Below are positions 1 to 6,823 of a DNA stretch of 34,985 bases, in pieces. The stretch covers positions 1-34,985 of the forward strand of contig JBMFXC010000019.1 of the NCBI GenBank assembly GCA_049964655.1. Direction: 5' to 3'. The translations under genes were made by a program, and so were the position numbers. This stretch comes from JAJZJT01 sp049964655 (lineage in GTDB: Bacteria; Actinomycetota; Acidimicrobiia; Acidimicrobiales; RAAP-2). The notes beneath the pieces are model-generated. The model searched no databases. It worked only from the letters and a program-made list of their open reading frames with translations, and had not been told where the DNA came from. Position 1 is the first letter of the stretch, and the number at the start of each line of letters is the position of its first letter.

Positions 1-85
1 TGCCTTGGTGGCAGCCGACTTGGTCGGGGCTGCCTTGGTGGCAGCCGACTTGGTCGGGGCTGCCTTGGTGGCAGCCGACTTGGTC
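1..85. repeat. 30-bp tandem repeat, about 3 copies
   Basis: Three head-to-tail copies of a 30-bp unit (1-30, 31-60, 61-85). The last copy diverges after 25 bases, and the array may continue beyond the left edge. Thirty bases is ten codons. Read on the minus strand in the frame of the partial gene below, each unit encodes a ten-residue block PTKSAATKAA, so this is an in-frame coding repeat. Confidence 0.9.
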
Positions 86-225
86 ACGGTGGGCGACGTC
101 GCGGCCCTGGCCGGCACGACCGCGGGCGAGGCGGCCTTCACCCTCGCCCGATCGGTCTCAGGAGGGGGAGCGTCCGAGCGCCCGGTTTCGGCCGAACGAC
201 TCGTTTCGGATGTGCGTGTGCTCAC
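1..225 (-). CDS. N-terminus of a protein with a Lys/Ala/Thr-rich repeat tract (partial)
   Basis: An open frame on the minus strand runs from a GTG at 225 off the left edge, so only about 75 N-terminal residues are visible. They are Ser/Thr/Arg/Pro-rich for about 45 residues and then become a basic repeat of PTKSAATKAA blocks, as in histone-H1-like tails. GAGG motifs (GAGGA ending 3 bases before the GTG, GAGGG further up) support the start. The next in-frame stop upstream is at 313-315. The gene lies 402 bp downstream of divIVA in the same direction. In actinobacteria a TraR/DksA-type zinc-finger protein with a Lys/Ala-rich N-terminus often follows divIVA, so that is my guess, but no zinc finger is inside the window. 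Coding status is fairly likely; function is unproven. Confidence 0.55.
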   Translation of the reverse strand, partial: MSTRTSETSRSAETGRSDAPPPETDRARVKAASPAVVPARAATSPTVTKSAATKAAPTKSAATKAAPTKSAATKA

Positions 226-627
226 AGTCCTCGTGACCCTCTTCCTCGTCGGCAGACGAACCCCCGGAGGGGTGCTCGATGTCTCGTTGCTGCCGGTTCC
301 GTAGACGTCGTGTCACCACTGTCCACGACCGGCTTGGTTGGTGCGGTCGTCGTCTTCCCTGTCGCTGCCCGGGGCCCTTCCTCGGCACCGCCGTCCTGGG
401 CCTACAACGACCGCAAACCCGGTCCTGTTCCCCCACCCCGGCCAGAGTCGACCCGCGGGTGAGCCGAAGACGCTACCGCGAGAGGGCTGACGGGGCAATC
501 TGATCTGTCGGCCGGTGGGATGTCCGTACGGTGGCTCGACGTTGGGCTCGACGTTGGGCTCGACCAGACCTCGCCAGAGCCGATAGCCCGCTTCGGAATC
601 GGAAGCGGACCCGCTCCGCCGGGATGC
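226..627. other. 402-bp region without a supported gene
   Basis: This lies between the divIVA stop and the start of the partial gene at the left edge. The open frames here are Arg/Pro/Ser-rich shadows with no recognisable domain. It holds a 12-bp tandem repeat (534-565). It also has a 7-bp inverted repeat (588-594 with 602-608, loop 7), which could form a hairpin just past divIVA but has no T-tract. I found no convincing -35/-10 pair for the downstream gene. Confidence 0.6.
534..565. repeat. 12-bp tandem repeat, 2.7 copies
   Basis: The unit GCTCGACGTTGG occurs at 534-545 and 546-557, followed by a partial copy GCTCGACC. It is non-coding and lies just downstream of divIVA. No function is evident. 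Confidence 0.8.
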
Positions 628-1386
628 TCAGACGGCCCTGACGTGCTCTTCCGACGTCCCCGAGGCCGTCCCTGGAGCCCCAGCTTGGTTGGGTGGGTTG
701 ACCGGGCGGGACCCGCCGCCGGCTGGGCCAGACGGGCGGGGTGGCGGAGGCGTGGGGGCCCCTGAGGTCGGCGCACCGGAGCGGGGTCGACCAGCGGTCA
801 GCGAGGATGCCGGCTTGACGTTCTCGTCGACCCAGCGCAACACGTCGGTGAGCGCGCTCCGCAGCCGAGTCCGCTCACCTTCGAGATGGCGGGCCATCGC
901 TTCGACGTCGCTCGACAGCTGGGACTTGATGCCCTCGAGGCGGCCGATCTCGTCGCGGAGACGACGCTCGGCCTCGGAGGCAAGCTCCGTCGCCCTGGCC
1001 TCGGCATCCGCCACGAGCGCTCGGGCGTGCTCTTCGGCATCGGCGACCAACTTGTGCGCGTGCGCCTCGGCGTCGGCCTTGGTCTCGTCGACGAAGCGCT
1101 GGGCCAGCAGGAGCGTACGCTGGAGCGTCTCGTCGGGCACGGCCGATCCAGACGGTTCGGCCGTCGCCTGCTCCTCGAGTGCGGCCTCGAGCTGGGCGAT
1201 CCGCTCCCCTGCCTGACGCAGCCGTTCGCCCATCTGCCGGATCTGCTCTTGGAGGCCTTCTGCTTCGACGGCGGCCTTTTCGAGGTACTCGTCGACGTCG
1301 TCCCGGTGGTAGCCCTTGAGCGTCTCTCGGAACTCGACGGTTCGGAGCGAGTCGAGCGCTGACTGCGAGGCGTCCATACCCGCCAT
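628..1386 (-). CDS. divIVA: DivIVA/Wag31-type polar coiled-coil protein
   Basis: A 252-residue DivIVA family protein, the cytoplasmic coiled-coil scaffold that marks negatively curved membrane at poles and septa and directs polar or septal wall growth in actinobacteria. The N-terminal domain reads VEFRETLKGYHRDDVDEYL (residues 17-35), the classic membrane-targeting module. Long heptad coiled coil with many Glu, Ala, Arg and Gln follows to about residue 195. A Pro/Gly/Ser/Thr-rich disordered tail ends the protein. I chose the ATG at 1386; a second ATG at 1377 gives a start closer to the family pattern, and neither has a strong ribosome site. It is the last gene of the sepF-yggT-divIVA string, 112 bp after yggT. 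Confidence 0.93.
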   Translation of the reverse strand: MAGMDASQSALDSLRTVEFRETLKGYHRDDVDEYLEKAAVEAEGLQEQIRQMGERLRQAGERIAQLEAALEEQATAEPSGSAVPDETLQRTLLLAQRFVDETKADAEAHAHKLVADAEEHARALVADAEARATELASEAERRLRDEIGRLEGIKSQLSSDVEAMARHLEGERTRLRSALTDVLRWVDENVKPASSLTAGRPRSGAPTSGAPTPPPPRPSGPAGGGSRPVNPPNQAGAPGTASGTSEEHVRAV

Positions 1387-1498
1387 GGTACCCGTACCGC
1401 CGGACGAGAGCGGGGCATCTCCCTGGCGACCCGAGGCAGGGAGCCCGCCGGGGTCGACGGCGCTGCCCGAGGAGGTTGCGTCAGCGGAGCAGACTACG

Positions 1499-1756
1499 TC
1501 AGCGGAGGAAGAGCGGGATGAGGACCAGCTCGAGGACGAGGACGACCACCAGCACCGACAGGTCGAGACCGACTCCACCGATGGTGGCCGTCGGGATGAT
1601 CCGCCGAACGACGTTGAGCACCGGGTCGCAGATCGCCGACAGGCCCCGCTCGAGCGTCCGTACCGGCGAACCCGGCCGGGGTCGGAACCAGCTCAGCAGC
1701 GAGTAGACGATCAGGGCCAGGACGTAGAGCTCGAGGACGTACCCGATCAGGCGCAC
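1499..1756 (-). CDS. yggT: YggT family small membrane protein
   Basis: An 85-residue integral membrane protein with hydrophobic segments at about residues 3-22 and 64-83. Between them is the conserved central stretch PVLNVVRRIIPT, with WFRPRPGSP before it. Proteins of this family (YlmG in Gram-positives) are encoded next to sepF near ftsZ in many bacteria and are implicated in membrane or division organisation; the biochemical role is not settled. The start is GTG at 1756, 40 bp after the sepF stop, and the length is normal for single-repeat members. Confidence 0.9.
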   Translation of the reverse strand: MRLIGYVLELYVLALIVYSLLSWFRPRPGSPVRTLERGLSAICDPVLNVVRRIIPTATIGGVGLDLSVLVVVLVLELVLIPLFLR

Positions 1757-1796
1757 GACGACCTGCCCACGGAGCGCGAGGTTGTCAGGTCGGAAG

Positions 1797-2345
1797 TCAG
1801 GACGAGACCAGTCCTCGCTCGGCGAGCCGCCGGCGTTCCTCGTCAGACACCTTGACGTTGGACGGCGTCAGCAGGAACACCTCCTGCGCTACTCGTTCCA
1901 TGGTGCCCGACAGCGCGTAGGTGACGCCGCTGCAGAAGTCGATCATCCGCCGCTGCAGGTCGCGCTCGACGTTCTGCAGGTTGACGATGACCGGCTGGTT
2001 ACCCATGACCCGATTGGCGATCTCCTGCGCGTCTGCGAAGCGCTGTGGAGCGACCACGTGCACGCGTGCTCCGGCAGCCTCGGGCGTGATCGGCCGCACG
2101 GCCGCCGGTCGGGGCGCGACCACCCCGGTGGGCGGGCTGGTCACCGGGACGTCGTCACGGCCCAAGGCGCGGATCCGAGGCGTCGGCATCGCCACCGGTT
2201 CCTCGGGCTCGTCCAGCACCAGTGGCCGCTGCGCGGCCCGGCCGACGACGGACGGTCCCCGCAGGTCGTAGTCGTCATAGTCGTCGTAATCGTCGTCGAC
2301 GAGACCCAGATAGGCCATTGTCTTGCGCATGAACGAAGCTGGCAT
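1797..2345 (-). CDS. sepF: Cell division protein SepF
   Basis: A 182-residue SepF, the membrane-associated anchor that polymerises on the inner face of the membrane and ties FtsZ filaments to it. The N-terminus (MPASFMRKTMAYLGL) is a short amphipathic segment that fits the membrane-binding helix. It is followed by an acidic DDDYDDYDDYD stretch and a Pro-rich linker to about residue 90. The conserved SepF core (VHVVAPQRFADAQEIANRV..PVIVNLQ..ERDLQRRMIDF..G) fills the C-terminal half. ATG at 2345 is chosen because GGAGGG precedes it by about 7 bases; a longer upstream frame lacks family similarity. It is 22 bp after yggS and upstream of yggT, the usual actinobacterial order. FtsA is absent here, as expected where SepF does this job. 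Confidence 0.95.
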   Translation of the reverse strand: MPASFMRKTMAYLGLVDDDYDDYDDYDLRGPSVVGRAAQRPLVLDEPEEPVAMPTPRIRALGRDDVPVTSPPTGVVAPRPAAVRPITPEAAGARVHVVAPQRFADAQEIANRVMGNQPVIVNLQNVERDLQRRMIDFCSGVTYALSGTMERVAQEVFLLTPSNVKVSDEERRRLAERGLVSS

Positions 2346-2367
2346 CGGCGTCCCTCCGCCACCGATC

Positions 2368-3048
2368 CTACTGCGCCGGACCTGGCAACGGTGGACGGTC
2401 GCCGAAGAGGGCACGGCCGACCCGGATGACCGTCGCGCCCTCGGCAACCGCCAGCTCGAGGTCGTCGGACATGCCCATCGAGCGCTCGGGAAGCTCGAGG
2501 CGATCGGCAAGCCGTCGGAGCTCGGCGAAGCCGCGCCGGGTGCGCTCGTCTGCCCCCGGCGCTCCCACCGTCATCAGGCCGACGACGGGGACGCCGTGGT
2601 CGACGAGCGCTGCGACCAGGTCGCCCACCTCGCCAGGCGGACAGCCCCGCCGGCCCGGCAAACCGGTCACGTCGACCTCGACGAGGACCGACGCCCCGCT
2701 TCGGCGACGTGCCACCGCAGTGCCCTCTTCGAGGCGGGTGACCCCGTGCCACCACCACACCACCGGAGCCAGCCGAGCCACCTTGTTGCGCTGGATCGCA
2801 CCAAGGAAGTGCCACCGCACGCGGGCGTCAGGCACCGCGGCTCGCTTGGCCAGCAGCTCGGCGGCGTAGTTCTCCCCGATGTCGTCTACCCCGGCGGCCA
2901 GCGCCGCCTCGACGTGCTCGGGCCCGAAGCCTTTGGTGACGGCGACCACTCGGACTCGTTCCGGGTCGCCTCCCGCCGCTTCGATGCGGTCGCGGACGAC
3001 GGCAAGCCGCCCCGCCACGGCGGCGGACAGATCGGCGGGCACGGTCAA
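2368..3048 (-). CDS. yggS: YggS/PLPBP family PLP-binding protein
   Basis: A 226-residue member of the YggS/PROSC family, single-domain alanine-racemase-fold proteins that bind pyridoxal phosphate and buffer vitamin B6 and amino-acid pools; they have no known racemase activity. The PLP lysine is Lys39 in VVAVTKGFG. Other family landmarks are GENYAAELLAK and WHFLGAIQRNK (WHFIGxLQxNK in most relatives), GLMTVGA and the C-terminal SMGMSDDLELAVAEGATVIRVGRALFG. The start is probably TTG at 3048, overlapping the pgeF stop as TTGA; a GTG two codons later (3042) is an alternative. It sits between pgeF and sepF as in most actinobacteria. Confidence 0.93.
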   Translation of the reverse strand: MTVPADLSAAVAGRLAVVRDRIEAAGGDPERVRVVAVTKGFGPEHVEAALAAGVDDIGENYAAELLAKRAAVPDARVRWHFLGAIQRNKVARLAPVVWWWHGVTRLEEGTAVARRRSGASVLVEVDVTGLPGRRGCPPGEVGDLVAALVDHGVPVVGLMTVGAPGADERTRRGFAELRRLADRLELPERSMGMSDDLELAVAEGATVIRVGRALFGDRPPLPGPAQ

Positions 3049-3803
3049 CCCACTCCCCTCCCCGCGCCGCCGGGCCAGACGACGAGCGCCTGGCGACCGT
3101 GGTCCTTCCGGGCTCGGTGGGAGAAGTCACGCCCCGAGCACGCCGTGCAGCGGTCGACGGTGCCGACCAGCTCCGCCCCCGAACGGGAGATGGCAGCCGT
3201 CAGCGCGGCCGGGAGATCGAGCGCCGGTTCCCCCGCCGCGGTCACTCCCCGCACCGAGGGACCGAGGCCGTCGGCGACGGCGTCCAGGTCGTCGGCCGAG
3301 AAGGCGTAGCAGCACGGGTGCACGCACGGACCGAAGGCGGCCGACACCCGGGTCGCCCCCTGGGTGACCAACGCCTCGACCGCCCGATCGACCACCCCGG
3401 CAGCGACGCCCCGCCAGCCGGCATGCACGGCGGCGGCACTGCCGTCGTCGCCGGCGAGTGCTACCGACCCGCAGTCGGCCGTGAGGACGGCGAGGGCTGC
3501 TCGGGTACCTGCCGGTGCCACCAAGGCGTCTCCCTCGATCCCGCTCGGGTCCGACCCCGGGTCGACGACCACGACACCATCCCCGTGCACCTGGCGGAGC
3601 CAGATGACGGGGACGTCCTCCGACGAGGCATGGAGCCCGCGGGCGAAACTGGGCCCTCCGGCGAAGCGGGCAAGCAGCGAACGGACCGGTCCGTCGGCAG
3701 CGGGGACCGGACGCAGGTCACCGGCGCTCCGGTCGGACCAGGCGGCGACCACCCCACCCGGCAGGACCACGACCTCGGTGCCGGCCGCAGCCGGCCCCAC
3801 CAC
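3045..3803 (-). CDS. pgeF: PgeF/YfiH family polyphenol oxidase-type protein (peptidoglycan editing factor)
   Basis: A 252-residue DUF152 (Cu-oxidase_4) family protein. E. coli YfiH/PgeF removes mis-incorporated L-Ser from the UDP-MurNAc-Ser precursor, and other members have laccase or purine-nucleoside activities. The conserved metal ligands are visible as His73 in RQVHGD, Cys111 in LTADC and His127 in VHAGWRG. A Cys/His-rich FGPCVHPCCYAF follows, and the C-terminus has DRCTACSGRDFSHR, close to the usual C..C...FSHRR ending. The start is taken as GTG at 3803, 17 bp after the ftsZ stop, with a GAGG about 9 bases upstream; GTG at 3800 is equally possible. It overlaps yggS by 4 bases. Confidence 0.9.
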   Translation of the reverse strand: MVGPAAAGTEVVVLPGGVVAAWSDRSAGDLRPVPAADGPVRSLLARFAGGPSFARGLHASSEDVPVIWLRQVHGDGVVVVDPGSDPSGIEGDALVAPAGTRAALAVLTADCGSVALAGDDGSAAAVHAGWRGVAAGVVDRAVEALVTQGATRVSAAFGPCVHPCCYAFSADDLDAVADGLGPSVRGVTAAGEPALDLPAALTAAISRSGAELVGTVDRCTACSGRDFSHRARKDHGRQALVVWPGGAGRGVG

Positions 3804-3820
3804 CGACGTGGCCTCGCTCC

Positions 3821-4933
3821 TCAGCGGAGGAACGACGGCACGTCGAAGTCGTCGTCGCCGAGGTCGAGCTCGTCGTCGGGCGGTGCGAAGATGTCCTGCT
3901 TGGGTGTCTCGAGGCCCAGCACGCGGCTGCGTCCTTCGTCGCCCGTGGCGCGGGCAGCCGCCGCAGGGCGACCCTGGGCCTCCCACCGCTCGAAGCCGGC
4001 GGCGATCACCGTCACCCGGACCTCGTCGGCCAGCTCTTCGTCGATGACGCTGCCGAAGATGATGTTGGCGTCGGGGTGGGCCACGCCGTGGATGATCTCG
4101 GCGGCTTCGTTGACCTCGAAGAGCCCGAGGTCGGGACCGCCGGCGATGTTGAGGAGGATCCCCCGGGCACCCTCGATCGAGGCCTCGAGCAACGGGCTGG
4201 TGATGGCCGCTCGGGCCGCGTTGACGGCACGGCCTTCGCCGGTCGAGGACCCGATCCCCATGATCGCCGTGCCGGCGTTGGACATGATCATCTTGACGTC
4301 GGCGAAGTCGGTGTTGATCAGCCCTGGCACGGTGATGAGGTCGGTGATGCCCTGGACCCCCTGCATCAGCACCTCGTCCGCCATCTTGAAGGCGTTCATC
4401 ATCGAGGTCTTCTCGCTGGAGACGCTCAGCAGGCGGTCGTTGGGGATGATGATCAGGGTGTCCACCTTCTCCTTCAGGTTCTGGATGCCCTGCTCGGCCT
4501 GGACCGACCGGCGTCGGCCCTCGAAGGTGAAGGGACGGGTGACCACGCCGATGGTGAGGGCGCCGAGGCTCTTGGCGATCTCCGCGACCACCGGTGCCGC
4601 ACCGGTGCCGGTCCCGCCACCTTTGCCCGCCGTGATGAACACCATGTCGGCGCCTTTGAGCGCCTCTTCGATCTCCGCCCGGTGCTCCTCGGCGGCGAGA
4701 CGCCCCACCTCGGGATCGCTCCCCGCACCCAGTCCGCGGGTGAGCTGGCGACCGATGTCGAGCTTCAGGTCGGCATCGCTCATCAGGAGCGCCTGGGCGT
4801 CGGTGTTGGTGGCGATGAACTCGACGCCCTTGAGGCCCGCCTCGATCATCCGGTTGACCGCGTTGACCCCGCCGCCACCCACGCCGACCACCTTGATGAC
4901 AGCGAAATAATTGTTCTGCGCAGGAACGGTCAT
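3821..4933 (-). CDS. ftsZ: Cell division GTPase FtsZ
   Basis: A 370-residue tubulin homologue that forms the cytokinetic Z ring. The N-terminal GTPase domain has GVGGGGVNAVNRM, the ATNTDAQAL loop and the tubulin signature GGGTGTG at residues 105-111. The T7-loop region reads GLINTDFADVKMIMSNAG. A short acidic linker ends in the conserved C-terminal peptide DDDFDVPSFLR (360-370), the usual docking site for SepF and other FtsZ partners. ATG at 4933 is preferred over the GTG four codons upstream because GAGGG lies 7 bases before it. It has its own strong promoter-like element (4991-5019) and a 142-bp intergenic gap after ftsQ, so it can probably be transcribed apart from the rest of the dcw cluster. 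Confidence 0.98.
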   Translation of the reverse strand: MTVPAQNNYFAVIKVVGVGGGGVNAVNRMIEAGLKGVEFIATNTDAQALLMSDADLKLDIGRQLTRGLGAGSDPEVGRLAAEEHRAEIEEALKGADMVFITAGKGGGTGTGAAPVVAEIAKSLGALTIGVVTRPFTFEGRRRSVQAEQGIQNLKEKVDTLIIIPNDRLLSVSSEKTSMMNAFKMADEVLMQGVQGITDLITVPGLINTDFADVKMIMSNAGTAIMGIGSSTGEGRAVNAARAAITSPLLEASIEGARGILLNIAGGPDLGLFEVNEAAEIIHGVAHPDANIIFGSVIDEELADEVRVTVIAAGFERWEAQGRPAAAARATGDEGRSRVLGLETPKQDIFAPPDDELDLGDDDFDVPSFLR

Positions 4934-4956
4934 GGAATCCCTCACCCTCGGCCAAA

Positions 4957-4975
4957 GGTTGAAACCGTTCCAACC
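4957..4975. promoter_or_regulatory. Near-perfect 19-bp palindrome in the ftsZ leader
   Basis: GGTTGAAACCGTTCCAACC matches its own reverse complement except at one symmetric pair and the centre. It lies between the predicted ftsZ transcription start (about 4984) and the ribosome binding site. It could be a repressor operator or a short RNA hairpin. No known regulator motif is recognised. Confidence 0.45.
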
Positions 4976-4990
4976 GGCGGGTCACTGTCA

Positions 4991-5019
4991 ACGATACGGT
5001 GACCCCGTTGACCGGTCAA
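4991..5019 (-). promoter_or_regulatory. Predicted ftsZ promoter with palindromic -35
   Basis: On the minus strand TTGACC (5019-5014) and TATCGT (4996-4991) are separated by exactly 17 bases, a good housekeeping-sigma match. The -35 is one half of a perfect 12-bp palindrome TTGACCGGTCAA (5008-5019), which suggests an operator overlaps the -35. Predicted transcription starts about 50 bases upstream of the ftsZ ATG. Confidence 0.65.
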
Positions 5020-5075
5020 GCAACGGTCGGCGCCGAATGGCGCGCCCCGGCGATGCCACACGGTACACCGGACCG

Positions 5076-5885
5076 TCACGAGCCGGACACGGTCGGCGAC
5101 TGGGGAATGCTCACGTCGATGGTCTTGGCCCCGTGCAGCGGCGCCCCGGCGATGATCGACGCCACGTCGACGTACTTCGCGTGCAGGTCGGCGGCGGTCC
5201 CCAGGACCACGGTCAGGCCCGAGGTCAACGACAAGTCGACCGTCCCTGCTGGCAGCTCGGTGACCGCGGTGACCTGGCCGGCAAAAGCCGGCGGGAGGGT
5301 GGCTGCCACCTCGACTCCGGCGCGTGCGAAGGTTGCCACCGACGTCCCGACAGCCGGAGGCGCCAGCGTTCCGTGGGCCTGCTGGACGGTGAGGAGCGCC
5401 AGTCCACCCGGGCGGGCCGCCACTCGGGCGAGGACCCTGCCCGAGCGGTCGAGCTCCGCCCACCCACCGCCCGGGACGGCCATCACCAGGGACGGCACCC
5501 GGGAGGTCACGGCGATCCTGACCGTGCTCGGCCACGACCGGGTGACCCGGGCGCTCTTGACGAAGGGAAGCGCCTCGATTCGTCCAGCCACTGCTGCCAG
5601 GTCGACGTCGGCCAGCGGCGGGTGGCCGCCCAGGTCGGCAGCGTGCACGATCACCGCCGTCGGCGTCTCGGGATGGGAACCGACCACCTGCACCCGTCGG
5701 ACGCTGAGCCACGGTGAGTGCAGGATCGCCACGGCTGCCACCGCCAGGACGACGACGGCGACCACCGTCACGACGACGACCAGCCGGCGCCGGTCGACCC
5801 GCCGCTTGACGGCGGCTCGTCGCTGGCGGATGCGCGGATCGACGGCCGGCACTGCCCGCTTGGTGCCGGCGGCGGGCGGCGTCAC
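5076..5885 (-). CDS. ftsQ: Cell division protein FtsQ/DivIB
   Basis: A 269-residue bitopic membrane protein of the divisome. It has a basic cytoplasmic N-terminus (ending KRRVDRRR), one transmembrane helix at about residues 35-55, and an extracytoplasmic POTRA domain from about residue 60 (HSPWLSVRRVQVVGS ... VDLAAVAGRIEALPFVKSARVTRSWPSTVRIAV). A beta domain follows. FtsQ links FtsL and FtsB to the rest of the septal machinery. GTG at 5885 overlaps the murB stop as GTGA. The gene ends 142 bp before ftsZ, where a separate promoter lies. Confidence 0.93.
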   Translation of the reverse strand: MTPPAAGTKRAVPAVDPRIRQRRAAVKRRVDRRRLVVVVTVVAVVVLAVAAVAILHSPWLSVRRVQVVGSHPETPTAVIVHAADLGGHPPLADVDLAAVAGRIEALPFVKSARVTRSWPSTVRIAVTSRVPSLVMAVPGGGWAELDRSGRVLARVAARPGGLALLTVQQAHGTLAPPAVGTSVATFARAGVEVAATLPPAFAGQVTAVTELPAGTVDLSLTSGLTVVLGTAADLHAKYVDVASIIAGAPLHGAKTIDVSIPQSPTVSGS

Positions 5886-6823
5886 GGCACCGCCCCCCTC
5901 CCAGTGGCTCTGTCGTCGGAGAAGCCGACCAGGACGACCTCGGTCCGCAGGGTGACGCCGGCGTGGCGCAGGACGGTGGCACGGACGTGCTCGATGACGG
6001 CCAGGACGTCGGCCGCGCTCCCGCCCTCGTCGGCTTGCACGAAGTTGGCGTGCTTGGTCGACACGGACGCCGTGCCGATCCGAAACCCTTTCAACCCGGC
6101 TTCCTCGATGAGCGCCCCTGCCGGGCGCTCGTGCGGGTTGGCGAACACCGAACCGGCGTTGGCCCCACCAGGCTGGTGCGCCCGCCGCCATCGGACGATG
6201 TCGGCGATGAGCTCAGCCGAGCCAGCGGGGTCGCCTTCGCGCAGGGCGTGGACGGCCTCGGTCACGACGTGCGCGGTGGCGACCGTGGTCGAGCGGTAGC
6301 GGGCACCGAGGGCAGCAGCAGGAGCCTCGTGGCACGCCCCGGTAGCAAGGTCGGTCCAGCGGTAGGAGACGAGCGTGGCCGCCGTGTCGGAGCCGTGGCC
6401 GCCGGCGTTCATGCGAACGGCCCCGCCCACCGAGCCCGGTACCCCGACGGCCCACTCGAGCCCGGTCAGGCCGGCAGCGGCAGTCCGGCGAGCGACGACC
6501 GGCAGCGCGGCGGCCCCGCCGGCCCGCACCGTCACCCCCGCCAGCTCGATCTCTTCGAACCGGCCGGTCAGCCGAATGGCGAGCCCGGCAAAGCCGCCGT
6601 CGGCCACGAGCAGGTTCGACCCCCGCCCGACGACGAGCACCGGCACCTCTGACCCGGCCACCGCTCGTGCCACCGCCGCCAGTTCCTCGTGGGTGGCCGG
6701 CTCGGCCAGCAGGGCAGTCGGACCACCAACCCGGTACGTGGTCAAGGCGCCGAGGGGTCGGTCGCGAGTGGCCAACGAACCGAGCGCACGGCCCAGCCGT
6801 ACGAGGTCGCCCGAACTTGTCAC
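5882..6823 (-). CDS. murB: UDP-N-acetylenolpyruvoylglucosamine reductase MurB
   Basis: A 313-residue FAD enzyme that reduces UDP-GlcNAc-enolpyruvate to UDP-MurNAc with NADPH, in the cytoplasm. FAD-binding motifs are TTYRVGGP (28-35), VGRGSNLLV (65-73) and GVPGSVGGAVRMNAGGHG (127-144). The proton-donor serine is Ser225 in AGSVFANP, and a C-terminal KHANFVQ follows, typical of type I MurB. GTG at 6823 overlaps the murC stop as GTGA, and the gene in turn overlaps ftsQ. In many actinobacteria murB sits between murC and ftsQ as here. Confidence 0.97.
   Translation of the reverse strand: MTSSGDLVRLGRALGSLATRDRPLGALTTYRVGGPTALLAEPATHEELAAVARAVAGSEVPVLVVGRGSNLLVADGGFAGLAIRLTGRFEEIELAGVTVRAGGAAALPVVARRTAAAGLTGLEWAVGVPGSVGGAVRMNAGGHGSDTAATLVSYRWTDLATGACHEAPAAALGARYRSTTVATAHVVTEAVHALREGDPAGSAELIADIVRWRRAHQPGGANAGSVFANPHERPAGALIEEAGLKGFRIGTASVSTKHANFVQADEGGSAADVLAVIEHVRATVLRHAGVTLRTEVVLVGFSDDRATGRGAVP

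Noticed and set aside
1..85. 30-bp tandem array as a CRISPR or integron-type repeat
   Set aside because: Copies are head to tail without spacers and in frame with a Lys/Ala-rich reading frame.
588..608. Hairpin after divIVA as an intrinsic terminator
   Set aside because: The 7-bp stem has no following T-tract on the minus strand, and a competing stem overlaps it.
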